The notes under the pieces: generated by a model
Databases searched by the model: none
The model's input: the letters and a program-made list of their open reading frames with translations, nothing else
Told to the model about the DNA's origin: nothing
Shown here: in pieces, positions 17,256-25,450 of the stretch
Numbering within the stretch: the first letter of the stretch is position 1
Layout: every line of letters begins with the position of its first letter
Origin: Muribaculaceae bacterium
GTDB lineage: Bacteria > Bacteroidota > Bacteroidia > Bacteroidales > Muribaculaceae
Direction of reading: 5' to 3'
DNA length: 64,000 nt
Assembly: GCA_017935045.1 (NCBI GenBank)
Contig: JAGBIJ010000062.1
Location: 1 to 64,000, forward strand
Translations under genes and position numbers: made by a program

Positions 17256-19598
17256 TTAAAACGGATATCCTATTGAGAAGTGAAAACTTGAGTCGCGCCC
17301 CCATTTCGGATGAATCAAGGGCCAAGGCTCCTGGCCGGCGGCCGGATTGTGAGCCTTCATACCCATGTCGAAACGGAGGAGGAAATAATCGAAATTCAAA
17401 CGTATGCCAAGGCCGTAGGCAGCGGCCAGCTCCTTGTAGAAACTATTGAAATGAAACATGCCGCCCGGCTGGTTCTCGTAGTTATGGATTGTCCAGATAT
17501 TTCCGGCGTCAATGAAAAGAGCCGTCTCGATTACCCAGAACAGTTTAGCGCGATACTCCACACTCATATCCAGGCGTATGTCGCCGCACTGGTTGATAAA
17601 CGAACTGACGGAGTTGCTCGCATCAAAGGTGCCGGGACCCAGAGTACGTACGTCCCAGCCCCTCACGCCATTTGCTCCGCCGCCATAAAAGCGTTTCTCG
17701 AAAGGCAATATGCGGGAGTTGCCGTAAGGATAAGCCACACCCAGGCCGGCATGTACGGCCAGAGAGTTGCGATTGTCGAAAATATGGGTAAAGCTGTAGT
17801 CCATCTCAGCCTTGATATACTGGGAGTAGCGGATACCGAAGACTTTGTATGGATTTTCCTTGACATCGGAGCGATGGGTAAAGATACTGTTGACGGCATA
17901 AAGCAGGTTTCCGGCAGTCTCGGCCTGCGCTCTGATAGTCCAGATATCGCGCTGCCGGTCTGCGGCATACGGGCGCTCCGGACGCTTCGACGAGTAATAA
18001 TACCTGTAATACATGCTTTCTATGAAGTGATCTTCATAGCTGTATCGCAGCAGCGGATTGTCGGGAGCTATATTGTCGATGAAGTCGCTTGTACTCTCCG
18101 GCAGATAGACATAATTTATGTCGATGGGGCTCCACGTATGGCGTCGCTGCCGGTAACGCTCGCGCCACTGGTAGCTGAGTCCGGCGGAGGCGATGATACG
18201 GGTATACTCCGGACGCTCCTGGTAATTCATAGCCATGTTTATCTCCGTCGAGGCCTGGATACCACGCTTGAAGTCCGATGATAAGAAAGGCGCCTTGAAC
18301 TTAGGGAAACGGAGTCCGAGATCAAGGGAATATTCCATATATCTGTCGTGCAGCAGACCGCCGATATCTCCCGACAGAGATTCGTAAGCGCCACGCAAGC
18401 GCGCAGTGAATGTCTCCGAGCCTTTGCCGATATTGCGGTGGCTGTATCCTATGGCGGCAGCCACGCCCAGATCCCCCTCCGAATTGGTGCCCTCAAGCTC
18501 AAGACTCATAGTCTGCGGTTTGCCGGGAGTAAGCAGAATATATGCGTCCAGCCATTGCTTGCCGTCTACAAATCCGGCAGGAACCATCTGAATATTGACA
18601 AAATTGAGTATGTCGAGTCGCCCCAGTGACTGATAAGTACGTGTCACACGATGTGCATTGTATGGCTTTCCTCTCTCAATCAGGCAATTCTCCGCCACCA
18701 CTCCCGGCCGCAGATAGGGCTTGCCATTGGTCAGAATGGCGATATCTCCGTAATATATGGTATCACGCGCGGCGTAGTCCCCGGGGGACATCATTCGCGC
18801 CGGATTATAGTTCATTACCACATATATGTTGTTGATATAGCTGGGTACATGATGCAGCGAGTCTGCGGACTGCGACGGACGCCCGGGCATAGGATTGTTG
18901 ACCACTACCGTAAGATCTACGGCAGTGCTGCCCTGTGTCGTATCGGCATTGAAAGTAATAAACTCCTTGGAGAAAGCATAATATCCCCGGTTGCGCAAAT
19001 CAGTGGCAATACGGTCGCGCTCGCTGTCGAGCAGTCCCATATCAAGATATTCCCCTTCCCGGAGCAATGAGCGCGTCATGCGGCGATCTACGATGGCGGC
19101 TATGGAATCATCGTCTATATTCCACTCAATATTCTGTATGATATGCGGGGCTCCCGGTGTAAGCTTATAGCGGACATCCATTTTTTTCTTTTCAGGACGA
19201 CTCAAAGTGTCTACCGTCACAGAGGCGCCCAGAAACCCTTTGTTGACCATAGCCTGCCGCAGCTGCATTGCAGACTGCGCCGTAAGGTCGCGGCTATATA
19301 TTACCGGAGCTTCGCCCATACGGCGTATCCAGCGGTTCCACCATCTGGTGGTATCTTTGCCGCTGAGATTGTAGACGCCGAGCTGAAATTTGGCGCTCCA
19401 CAGAAATTTATGATTGGGCAGCTGCCGCAGATAAGCCTGCATCTCCTCTGCGTCTACCGTATGGGTGGAATCGTCTACGTCTATCCTGACACTGTTTAAA
19501 AGCAGCTGTCCGTCAGGCACGTGTCTGACGGACGAACACCCCGGCAACAAGGCGAGCGCCAGGGCAGCGACCAATATGCAGCAAAAGACAATGCGCAT
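17256..19598 (-). CDS. tamL: Translocation and assembly module lipoprotein, BamA/TamA-like (TamL)
   Basis: A 780-residue outer-membrane protein of the Omp85 superfamily. The signal peptide ends in a lipobox with Cys21 (LLPGC), which separates the Bacteroidetes TamL type from TamA. POTRA-like units cover about 25-400 and a C-terminal 16-strand barrel follows, with the conserved RFYGGGANGVRGWD region (about residues 635-650) matching the Omp85 loop-6 area and a final aromatic residue (GYPF). TamL works with TamB to insert outer-membrane proteins; no tamB was seen here. The start lies only about 8 bases from a -7 box. The next gene downstream follows after 2 bases. Confidence 0.85.
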   Translation of the reverse strand: MRIVFCCILVAALALALLPGCSSVRHVPDGQLLLNSVRIDVDDSTHTVDAEEMQAYLRQLPNHKFLWSAKFQLGVYNLSGKDTTRWWNRWIRRMGEAPVIYSRDLTAQSAMQLRQAMVNKGFLGASVTVDTLSRPEKKKMDVRYKLTPGAPHIIQNIEWNIDDDSIAAIVDRRMTRSLLREGEYLDMGLLDSERDRIATDLRNRGYYAFSKEFITFNADTTQGSTAVDLTVVVNNPMPGRPSQSADSLHHVPSYINNIYVVMNYNPARMMSPGDYAARDTIYYGDIAILTNGKPYLRPGVVAENCLIERGKPYNAHRVTRTYQSLGRLDILNFVNIQMVPAGFVDGKQWLDAYILLTPGKPQTMSLELEGTNSEGDLGVAAAIGYSHRNIGKGSETFTARLRGAYESLSGDIGGLLHDRYMEYSLDLGLRFPKFKAPFLSSDFKRGIQASTEINMAMNYQERPEYTRIIASAGLSYQWRERYRQRRHTWSPIDINYVYLPESTSDFIDNIAPDNPLLRYSYEDHFIESMYYRYYYSSKRPERPYAADRQRDIWTIRAQAETAGNLLYAVNSIFTHRSDVKENPYKVFGIRYSQYIKAEMDYSFTHIFDNRNSLAVHAGLGVAYPYGNSRILPFEKRFYGGGANGVRGWDVRTLGPGTFDASNSVSSFINQCGDIRLDMSVEYRAKLFWVIETALFIDAGNIWTIHNYENQPGGMFHFNSFYKELAAAYGLGIRLNFDYFLLRFDMGMKAHNPAAGQEPWPLIHPKWGRDSSFHFSIGYPF

Positions 19599-19606
19599 TT
19601 CAGATG

Positions 19607-19614
19607 CAAAATTA
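19607..19614 (-). promoter_or_regulatory. -7 promoter box just upstream of tamL
   Basis: TAATTTTG in the gene sense, followed 8 bases later by the tamL ATG. No convincing -33 TTTG was found. If used, the message would be leaderless or nearly so. Confidence 0.5.
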
Positions 19615-19671
19615 CAAAAAAACAGTGAATAAGCGGTAATACCGGTCCTTCATTCTTTGCATATAAACAAC

Positions 19672-19697
19672 TGCGGAAGCCCGGTGAGACTTCCGCA
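19672..19697 (-). terminator. Terminator of the sigma-factor gene
   Basis: An 8-bp stem (TGCGGAAG at 19672-19679 with its complement at 19690-19697), followed in the minus sense by GTTGTTTATATG, which is T-rich. It lies between the sigma gene and tamL. Confidence 0.6.
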
Positions 19698-19734
19698 ACC
19701 ATATAAGGGTCAAATCGTTACTTCATAGTATGGG

Positions 19735-20325
19735 TCAGAGATTAAGCGCGATATCTTTCTCGGCGGCTATACGACGCATGTTGAGAATGGCATAGCGCAT
19801 ACGTCCCAACGCGGTATTGATGCTGACACCGGTCGCCTCGGCTATCTCTTTGAAGCTCATGGAGCGATAATAGCGCATCTTCAGCACCTCGCGCTGGGCT
19901 TCGGGCAGCTCGTCGATAAGGTAGCGCACATCGTCGTGTATCTGCTCGGAGATTATAAGGTCTTCTACGGTATCCTCGCTCAGCTCCTTGCGGTTGAGGA
20001 TATCCACCTCATCGCAGTCGCAGCTCTGGAGATTCTCTGACTTCTCCTGGCGGAAGTAGTCGATAATCAGATTATGCGCGATGCGGGAAATCCAGGCGGG
20101 AAACTTACCGGAGTCGGTATAGCGTCCCTGGCGGATTGTGACGATGGCTTTCATAAACGTATCCTGGAAGATGTCGTTGGCTATGTCCTCGTTCTTGATG
20201 ATGCGGAGGATGTAGCCGTAGACGCGTTCCTGATGACGCTTCAGCAGTATGTCGAAAGCATTGTTGTCGCCCTGCGCATAAGCCTTGACCAACTGTTCGT
20301 CAGGCATGCTTGTCATTTTTACCAT
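19735..20325 (-). CDS. ECF-type RNA polymerase sigma factor
   Basis: A 196-residue protein with sigma region 2 at about 24-95 (ILLKRHQERVYGYILRIIKN, then DIFQDTFMKA and FPAWISRIAHNLIIDYFRQ) and region 4 at about 135-185 (LPEAQREVLKMRYYRSMSFKEIAEATGVS, then ALGRMRYAILNMRR). No region 1 or 3 is present, which is the ECF layout. No anti-sigma gene adjoins it. It has a full promoter and an unusually long leader of about 180 bases, so control may act on its message. Its targets cannot be inferred. Confidence 0.9.
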   Translation of the reverse strand: MVKMTSMPDEQLVKAYAQGDNNAFDILLKRHQERVYGYILRIIKNEDIANDIFQDTFMKAIVTIRQGRYTDSGKFPAWISRIAHNLIIDYFRQEKSENLQSCDCDEVDILNRKELSEDTVEDLIISEQIHDDVRYLIDELPEAQREVLKMRYYRSMSFKEIAEATGVSINTALGRMRYAILNMRRIAAEKDIALNL

Positions 20326-20427
20326 TTTCTATTCCTTGCTTTGTTTGTGAAGTAGAAGTCGGGCTATAGGCAATATTGATTTAAAAATTCAGTTATAATA
20401 TTGTGTTGATATTTCAAGATATGAATA

Positions 20428-20491
20428 CCGGAAATCCGGCAGCCGGATTACGCCGGCGTCATAATGGGCTCAGTACCGGACTGAACGCCGG
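20428..20491 (-). other. CCGG-rich structured segment in the sigma-factor leader
   Basis: Six CCGG tetramers lie within 64 bases (20428, 20436, 20443, 20453, 20476, 20488), in pairs that can form small hairpins. The segment lies inside the predicted transcript leader, between the promoter and the start codon. Confidence 0.5.
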
Positions 20492-20513
20492 ACTATCCTC
20501 ATTTTTCAAAGCA

Positions 20514-20545
20514 CAAAAGTAATGCCAATTTCTGAATTATCCAAA
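20514..20545 (-). promoter_or_regulatory. Promoter of the sigma-factor gene
   Basis: In the gene sense, TTTG (20545-20542), 20 bases, then TACTTTTG (20521-20514). This is a good fit to the Bacteroidetes consensus. It places the transcript start near 20507, about 180 bases before the start codon. Confidence 0.7.
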
Positions 20546-20606
20546 TTTTTTTGGAAAACAAAACTTAAAAATCATTGTGAAGTATTCCGATGACAATACT
20601 TCATTA

Positions 20607-20639
20607 TCAAAAAACAGGCAGCCGTCTCAGGCTGCCTGT
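20607..20639 (-). terminator. Intrinsic terminator of the uvrA-lipoprotein unit
   Basis: A perfect 10-bp stem (ACAGGCAGCC at 20614-20623 with its complement at 20630-20639) with a 6-base loop. In the minus sense it is followed by TTTTTTG. Confidence 0.85.
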
Positions 20640-20726
20640 CCTTGTCATTGACGGTTAGTGCCGCCGGATGATTATTTCAGATATTCATCGAAAAACTTCC
20701 TGACAGCATCAAACGGGATATGCAGG

Positions 20727-21164
20727 TCAGTTTTTCCTGTCGGTTACAGAGCTGACAGTATCAGACGGGGCCGCAGTAAGCGTATCAGGGGGCAGAACCG
20801 GCATGCTGACACGGCGGCGCACATTGATGAAACGCTGGGTCAGATGCCAGAGGCTGTCGTTCTGGGTCTCGTTCAGAGCCATGTCGAGATCGGCTGGATA
20901 GCGGCGGTATGTGCGGTACAGCTGCTGCTCGAACCGTCCGATTAGACTCACGGCCTCAGCGCGGGCTACGCTGTCGCTGTCAGCGCGGCAGACGATGCGG
21001 CCAAGCGAGTCGGTATAAGATATGTAGACCTGTGTCAGATCACGGAAAAGCCCGTCGGTCTGAGGCTGCCCGGAGGCAGTCTTGTCGCCATCTGAGCCGC
21101 ATGACGCCACGCCGGCGCAGACCAGCAGAAGGGAGAAGATATATAAGTGAAGTCTATTCATCAT
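20727..21164 (-). CDS. Small lipoprotein of unknown function
   Basis: A 145-residue protein with a lipoprotein signal peptide and lipobox VASC (Cys22). The mature part is polar, mostly helical and holds no domain I recognise; it ends in a Ser/Thr/Pro-rich tail. It follows uvrA by 20 bases on the same strand and shares its terminator, so it is probably co-transcribed. The reading frame ends at a TGA right after a run of five A residues. Removing one A would extend the protein by 18 residues that look protein-like (IPFDAVRKFFDEYLK, stop at 20672), so the true C-terminus may be longer or the gene may carry a frameshift. Confidence 0.7.
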   Translation of the reverse strand: MMNRLHLYIFSLLLVCAGVASCGSDGDKTASGQPQTDGLFRDLTQVYISYTDSLGRIVCRADSDSVARAEAVSLIGRFEQQLYRTYRRYPADLDMALNETQNDSLWHLTQRFINVRRRVSMPVLPPDTLTAAPSDTVSSVTDRKN

Positions 21165-21184
21165 TGTTTCGCAATTTGTGTCAG

Positions 21185-24007
21185 TCAGAGCAGCTTCATG
21201 TCGCGCAGAAAGCGGCCGGTATAGGAATCGGGATTGGCGGCTATCTGCTCCGGAGTGCCGGTGGCCACTACCCTGCCCCCCTGCTCACCTCCTTCGGGAC
21301 CTATGTCTATGACATGGTCGGCGCATTTTATCACATCCATATTATGCTCTATTATCACTACCGTGTGGCCGCGGTCCACAAGACTGCGCAGAGACTTGAG
21401 AAGCGTTGATATGTCGTGGAAATGCAGTCCGGTGGTAGGTTCGTCGAAGATATAGAGCGTAGGCTCATTCTTCTCCTGGGCAAGAAAGCTGGCGAGCTTC
21501 ACGCGCTGATTCTCGCCGCCGGATAGCGACGAGGAGCTTTGGCCGAGCTTTATGTAGCCTAAGCCTACATCCTGCAGCGGACGCAGACGGCGCACTATAC
21601 GGCGGGCAGCCGGGGTGTCGTCAGAGAAGAAGTCTATGGCCTGATTGACTGTCATATCGAGGACATCGGTTATGTTCTTTCCTTTGTACTCTATCTCCAG
21701 CACCTCTTTCTTGAAGCGCTTGCCGCCGCACGCCTCGCAGGGGATGGTAATGTCAGCCATGAACTGCATCGGTATGGTAACGGTGCCTTCTCCCTTGCAC
21801 TCGTCGCAGCGGCCTCCGTCGGTGTTGAAGGAGAACCATGCGGCAGAGAAGCCCATCTGCCGGGCGGCCTGGGTGTCGGCATATAGTTTGCGAATCTCAT
21901 CGTAAGCCTTGAGGTAGGTGGCCGGATTGCTGCGCGACGACGTGCCGATAGGATTCTGGTCTACGCTTTCGACATGGCGGATACTGTCCACGTCGCCTCC
22001 GAGACCGCGATGCGTGCCGGGCATGTCGCCGGGCAGCCCGAGGCGTCGGAGCATGGCCTTGTAGAGTATCTCGCGCACGAGAGTGGACTTGCCGCTGCCG
22101 CTTACGCCACTGACCACGGTCATTACGCCCAGGGGAAAGCGGACATTGATGTCTTTCAGATTGTTCTGCATGGCGCCCTTGACTTCGATATATTTCTTCC
22201 AGGGCAGACGCTGCTCCGGCACCGGTATGGAGAGCTGACCTCGCAGATACTGCAAGGTATAGGAGTCGCCTGCGGGACAAGACCGGCCTATGGCCTCATC
22301 CACCGGTCCGGCAAAGACAAGATTACCGCCGAGTCGGCCGGCATCCTTACCTATATCTATAAGGTAATCTGCATGGCGCATTATCTCCTCGTCATGCTCT
22401 ACGACCACTACTGTGTTGCCGAGCGACTGCAGATGGCGCAGCACCCGAATCAGGCGGTCGGTGTCGCGCGGATGCAGTCCGATGGAAGGCTCGTCGAGAA
22501 TATAAAGCGAGCCTACCAGGCTGGAACCAAGCGAGGTAGCCAGATTTATACGCTGGCTCTCGCCGCCTGACAGAGTGTTGGACGGACGATCGAGCGTAAG
22601 ATATCCCAGCCCCACGTCATCGAGATAGCCGAGGCGGTTTTTCAGCTCGGTCAAAAGTCTGGCGCCCACAGCGGCATCGGTATCGTCAAGCTGCAGCGTG
22701 TCGAAAAACTCACGCAACTCCTTGACAGATATACGCGTGAGTTCCGTAATGGAGCGCCCGCCCACCTTCACGTACTCCACATCGGGGCGCAGGCGGGTGC
22801 CGTGACACTCCGGACAGACGCGCCTCCCCCGGTAACGGGCCTTGAGCACACGATACTGTATCTTGTACTGGTTGCGGTCAACCCAGGCAAAAAATCCGTC
22901 GATACCGTCCCAGGCTCCTTTGCCGTGCCAGAGGAAATCCAGTTGCTCGCGGGTAAGCTCGGCGTATGGGGTATGAATCGGGAAACCGTAGCGGGGAGCC
23001 AGGCGTATCAGCTCGCGCTTGGCCTCGCCCATGACTTCGCCGCGAAAACACTGTATGGCATCCTGGTATACGCTCAGCGACTTGTCAGGCACGACCAGAT
23101 CCTCGTCTATGCCCAGCACCTTGCCGAATCCCTCGCACACAGTGCATGCCCCGTATGGATTGTTGAAGTTAAACATGAGATCCGAAGGCTCGCGGAACTC
23201 CATGCCGTCAGCGCTGAAGCGGCCGTTGTAGCGCCGCGTCTCGATACCTGCCTCCGACCAGATTTTGACTACAGCCTCCCCGTCGCCCTCAAACCATGCC
23301 GTCTCCATCGAGTCGGTCAGGCGACTTGCTGTATCGCTGTCGGCGCTGACGGCCAGACGGTCGACCAGAAGAGTATAACCGGACATGTCTGCCGGCGGCG
23401 CGGCCATCACATCGGCAATCTCGGCGAAGATGCCATCATGCTCAAGGCGCGAATAGCCCTCTTTGATCAGAATGTCAAGATGAACGGCAGACGTACGGTT
23501 TTCCGGAATATGCAGCGGCGCAAGGACAGCTATACGTGTGCCTTCCGGCAGAGCCATTATCTCGTCGACTATAGAGTCGGCCGTATGGCGGCGCACACGC
23601 GTGCCGCTTACGGGCGATATGGTATGCCCGACACGCGCAAACAACATGCGCATATAATCATATATCTCGGTAGAGGTACCGACTGTACTGCGCGGATTGC
23701 GGGTATTTACCTTCTGCTCTATAGCGATGGCCGGAGGGAGACCCATGATATAGTCACACTCCGGCTTCTGCATACGACCCAGAAACTGACGGGCGTATGC
23801 CGACAGACTCTCCACATAACGGCGCTGCCCCTCGGCATAAAGCGTGTCGAACGCCAGCGAAGACTTACCGCTCCCGCTGACGCCCGTAACCACTACAAAC
23901 CGTCCGCGGGGAATCTCTACATCTATATTTTTAAGATTGTTGACGCGCGCCCCCTTTACCAATATATTGCCGGAAGCCGCGCCCGCAAATTCAGATACTT
24001 TTTTCAT
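21185..24007 (-). CDS. uvrA: Excinuclease ABC subunit A
   Basis: A 940-residue DNA-damage sensor of nucleotide excision repair. Two ABC ATPase units are visible: Walker A at 42-49 (GVSGSGKS) and a second near residue 640 (GVSGSGKS again). Both are paired with ABC signature stretches (TLSGGESQR and SLSGGENQR) and Walker B/DEP segments (LYILDEPSIGLH and LYIFDEPTTGLH). Zinc-binding Cys pairs are seen in CTVCEGFG with CPECHGTR, and in CDECKGEG with CEACGGKR. The length is normal. UvrA acts in the cytoplasm with UvrB; uvrB is not in the window. A possible -7 box lies at 24023-24030. Confidence 0.97.
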   Translation of the reverse strand: MKKVSEFAGAASGNILVKGARVNNLKNIDVEIPRGRFVVVTGVSGSGKSSLAFDTLYAEGQRRYVESLSAYARQFLGRMQKPECDYIMGLPPAIAIEQKVNTRNPRSTVGTSTEIYDYMRMLFARVGHTISPVSGTRVRRHTADSIVDEIMALPEGTRIAVLAPLHIPENRTSAVHLDILIKEGYSRLEHDGIFAEIADVMAAPPADMSGYTLLVDRLAVSADSDTASRLTDSMETAWFEGDGEAVVKIWSEAGIETRRYNGRFSADGMEFREPSDLMFNFNNPYGACTVCEGFGKVLGIDEDLVVPDKSLSVYQDAIQCFRGEVMGEAKRELIRLAPRYGFPIHTPYAELTREQLDFLWHGKGAWDGIDGFFAWVDRNQYKIQYRVLKARYRGRRVCPECHGTRLRPDVEYVKVGGRSITELTRISVKELREFFDTLQLDDTDAAVGARLLTELKNRLGYLDDVGLGYLTLDRPSNTLSGGESQRINLATSLGSSLVGSLYILDEPSIGLHPRDTDRLIRVLRHLQSLGNTVVVVEHDEEIMRHADYLIDIGKDAGRLGGNLVFAGPVDEAIGRSCPAGDSYTLQYLRGQLSIPVPEQRLPWKKYIEVKGAMQNNLKDINVRFPLGVMTVVSGVSGSGKSTLVREILYKAMLRRLGLPGDMPGTHRGLGGDVDSIRHVESVDQNPIGTSSRSNPATYLKAYDEIRKLYADTQAARQMGFSAAWFSFNTDGGRCDECKGEGTVTIPMQFMADITIPCEACGGKRFKKEVLEIEYKGKNITDVLDMTVNQAIDFFSDDTPAARRIVRRLRPLQDVGLGYIKLGQSSSSLSGGENQRVKLASFLAQEKNEPTLYIFDEPTTGLHFHDISTLLKSLRSLVDRGHTVVIIEHNMDVIKCADHVIDIGPEGGEQGGRVVATGTPEQIAANPDSYTGRFLRDMKLL

Positions 24008-24022
24008 AACAATTTCAAACTA

Positions 24023-24030
24023 CAAAGGTA
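24023..24030 (-). promoter_or_regulatory. Possible -7 box of uvrA
   Basis: TACCTTTG in the gene sense, 15 bases before the uvrA start codon. No TTTG at the right distance was found. Confidence 0.4.
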
Positions 24031-24113
24031 ATGCCAAAAATCGAAACAGGCCTCCTGACCACGGAGGTAAATTACCTTTATCAGCATTTTTTTTAATATT
24101 TTCAGGAATTGGC

Positions 24114-24144
24114 TTGGCCGTGTATGAAAAAAAATGTAACTTTG
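24114..24144 (+). promoter_or_regulatory. Promoter of the YtxH gene cluster
   Basis: TTGG (24114-24117), 19 bases, TAACTTTG (24137-24144). This fits the Bacteroidetes consensus with one change in the -33 box. The leader to the first start codon is about 75 bases. Confidence 0.65.
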
Positions 24145-24225
24145 AAGAACCAACTGCGTGCCGGCAGCGTTATAGAGACAGATAACTGAAAATATAAACA
24201 ATAACTTATACAAACAGTAATTATT

Positions 24226-24429
24226 ATGAAACCGATTCATGTAGTATGCGCCGTAATCGGCGGTGCCGTGGCAGGCGCCGCAGTAGGTCTTCTTTTCGCT
24301 CCTGCCAAAGGCACTGACACCCGCACAAAGATTGCTGACGTACTCCGCAGCAAGGGAATTGTCCTGAAGAAATCCAAAATGGACGAGCTGGTAGACGAAA
24401 TCGAAGAACAGCTTGACACCAATCTCTAA
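24226..24429 (+). CDS. YtxH-domain small membrane protein (first copy)
   Basis: A 67-residue protein with an N-terminal Gly/Ala-rich membrane helix (AVIGGAVAGAAVGLLFAP) followed by the YtxH signature (FAPAKGTDTRTKI) and a charged helix. YtxH proteins are small inner-membrane-linked proteins found across many bacteria, often tied to stress, with no known reaction. A second copy follows after 27 bases, and a holin-like membrane protein comes next. The pair probably arose by duplication. Confidence 0.8.
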   Translation: MKPIHVVCAVIGGAVAGAAVGLLFAPAKGTDTRTKIADVLRSKGIVLKKSKMDELVDEIEEQLDTNL

Positions 24430-24456
24430 CCGGAATCATTAAAATAAAGAGTAGAC

Positions 24457-24654
24457 ATGAAGAATTTAAGTCTGTTGTACGCTTTCCTCGGAGGCGCCAT
24501 CGTAGGCTGCGGAGCAGCGATTCTGTTCGCTCCCGCCAAAGGCTCTGATCTCCGCCAGCGTATCTGCACTATTTTGCGCAAGAAAGGCGTAAAGCTGAAC
24601 GATGCCGAGGTAGACCAGCTCGTAGCTGAACTCGCAGGCGCCATCGAGAAATAA
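24457..24654 (+). CDS. YtxH-domain small membrane protein (second copy)
   Basis: A 65-residue paralogue of the preceding gene: the same Gly-rich membrane helix (FLGGAIVGCGAAILFAPAKGSDLRQRI) and charged C-terminal helix. Together with its neighbour it forms a tandem pair at the head of a small envelope-related gene group. The two are similar enough in layout to be duplicates but differ at most residues. Confidence 0.75.
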   Translation: MKNLSLLYAFLGGAIVGCGAAILFAPAKGSDLRQRICTILRKKGVKLNDAEVDQLVAELAGAIEK

Positions 24655-24677
24655 TCCTGCCCCCGATAACACAGTAT

Positions 24678-24711
24678 AAGGGTGTGTCACACACAATGTC
24701 GGCACACCCTT
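24678..24711 (+). terminator. Possible weak terminator after the YtxH pair
   Basis: AAGGGTGTG (24678-24686) pairs with CACACCCTT (24703-24711) around a 16-base loop, followed by TTTG. It may attenuate reading into the next gene. Confidence 0.4.
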
Positions 24712-24746
24712 TTGCTGGATATTTCGCCTATAAAAACGTATCATAT

Positions 24747-25109
24747 ATGAAATCAGACTTTACCGCTCAAGTCAAAGCTCTCTTCCAGCTGGCAAAGCGC
24801 TATCTGACACTGCAGATAGACGTAGCCCGCTTCTCGCTGGCCGAGCGTATCACGCTGTTGCTGGGTGGACTCGCCATAGGCCTTATCGGAGTCATGGCCG
24901 GAAGTATTCTGGTGCTGTTTCTGGCCTTCACGGCGCGCGACCTGTTTCGTACGCTGATGTCTCCCGCACTGGCCAACCTGTGTGTGGCCGGATGTGTCGT
25001 GCTTATTTTCGCAATCATTTTCATGCTGCGCAAGCCTCTGATATTGAATCCTATATCACGTCTTGTAAGTAAAATCATCTTCCGCAACGAGCCGGAATCC
25101 AAACACTGA
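24747..25109 (+). CDS. Holin-like two-helix membrane protein (phage holin 3_6 type)
   Basis: A 120-residue protein from ATG 24747; an earlier in-frame ATG at 24684 lies inside the upstream hairpin and would add 21 non-conserved residues. A charged amphipathic N-terminus (about 1-40, KSDFTAQVKALFQLAKRYL) is followed by two long membrane segments (about 38-65 and 75-97) and a basic tail. This layout matches the small membrane proteins named after a holin family that are common in chromosomes next to YtxH genes. A lysis role is not implied: no endolysin or phage gene is near. It probably acts in the inner membrane with the YtxH proteins. Confidence 0.6.
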   Translation: MKSDFTAQVKALFQLAKRYLTLQIDVARFSLAERITLLLGGLAIGLIGVMAGSILVLFLAFTARDLFRTLMSPALANLCVAGCVVLIFAIIFMLRKPLILNPISRLVSKIIFRNEPESKH

Positions 25110-25116
25110 TACAGCT

Positions 25117-25419
25117 ATGGTAAAAGAGGTTATAAATCAGGAGTCCGCGGCTCCGGCAAAGCCTTTCAAGGGCTATACACTCGACGAACTGCGATACAAA
25201 GCGGCTTTAGCCACACTGCACAAGGAATTCTGCAAAGACCAACTCCTTGCGGGGCTCAAGGCCACTCTCGACGAATCGCCGCTCTCGGGCCGAGGCAAAT
25301 CATCCGGCGTACTCGGCAAGATGCTGCAGGGTCTGAGTTATATAGACTACGCCCTCATGGGATTCTCCGTATTCAAAAGCGTAAGCGGAATAGTAAAGTT
25401 TTTCAAGAAGAAAAAATAA
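25117..25419 (+). CDS. Conserved small protein of unknown function
   Basis: A 100-residue protein with no signal peptide. It opens with a polar stretch, then GYTLDELRYKAALATLHKEFCKDQL, a likely helical pair, then a Gly/Ser loop, a mildly hydrophobic helix (LSYIDYALMGFSVFKSVSGIVKFF) and a Lys-rich end (KKKK). The last helix could lie on the membrane. It begins 7 bases after the holin-like gene, so the two are probably translated together. I do not recognise a domain. Confidence 0.65.
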   Translation: MVKEVINQESAAPAKPFKGYTLDELRYKAALATLHKEFCKDQLLAGLKATLDESPLSGRGKSSGVLGKMLQGLSYIDYALMGFSVFKSVSGIVKFFKKKK

Positions 25420-25450
25420 GCATTTTAACGACATCAACAACAGCCTCTAA

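Noticed and set aside
24747-25109. Prophage lysis gene
   Set aside because: The protein resembles a family named for holins, but no endolysin, tail, capsid or integrase gene is near, and such proteins are common chromosomal neighbours of YtxH genes.
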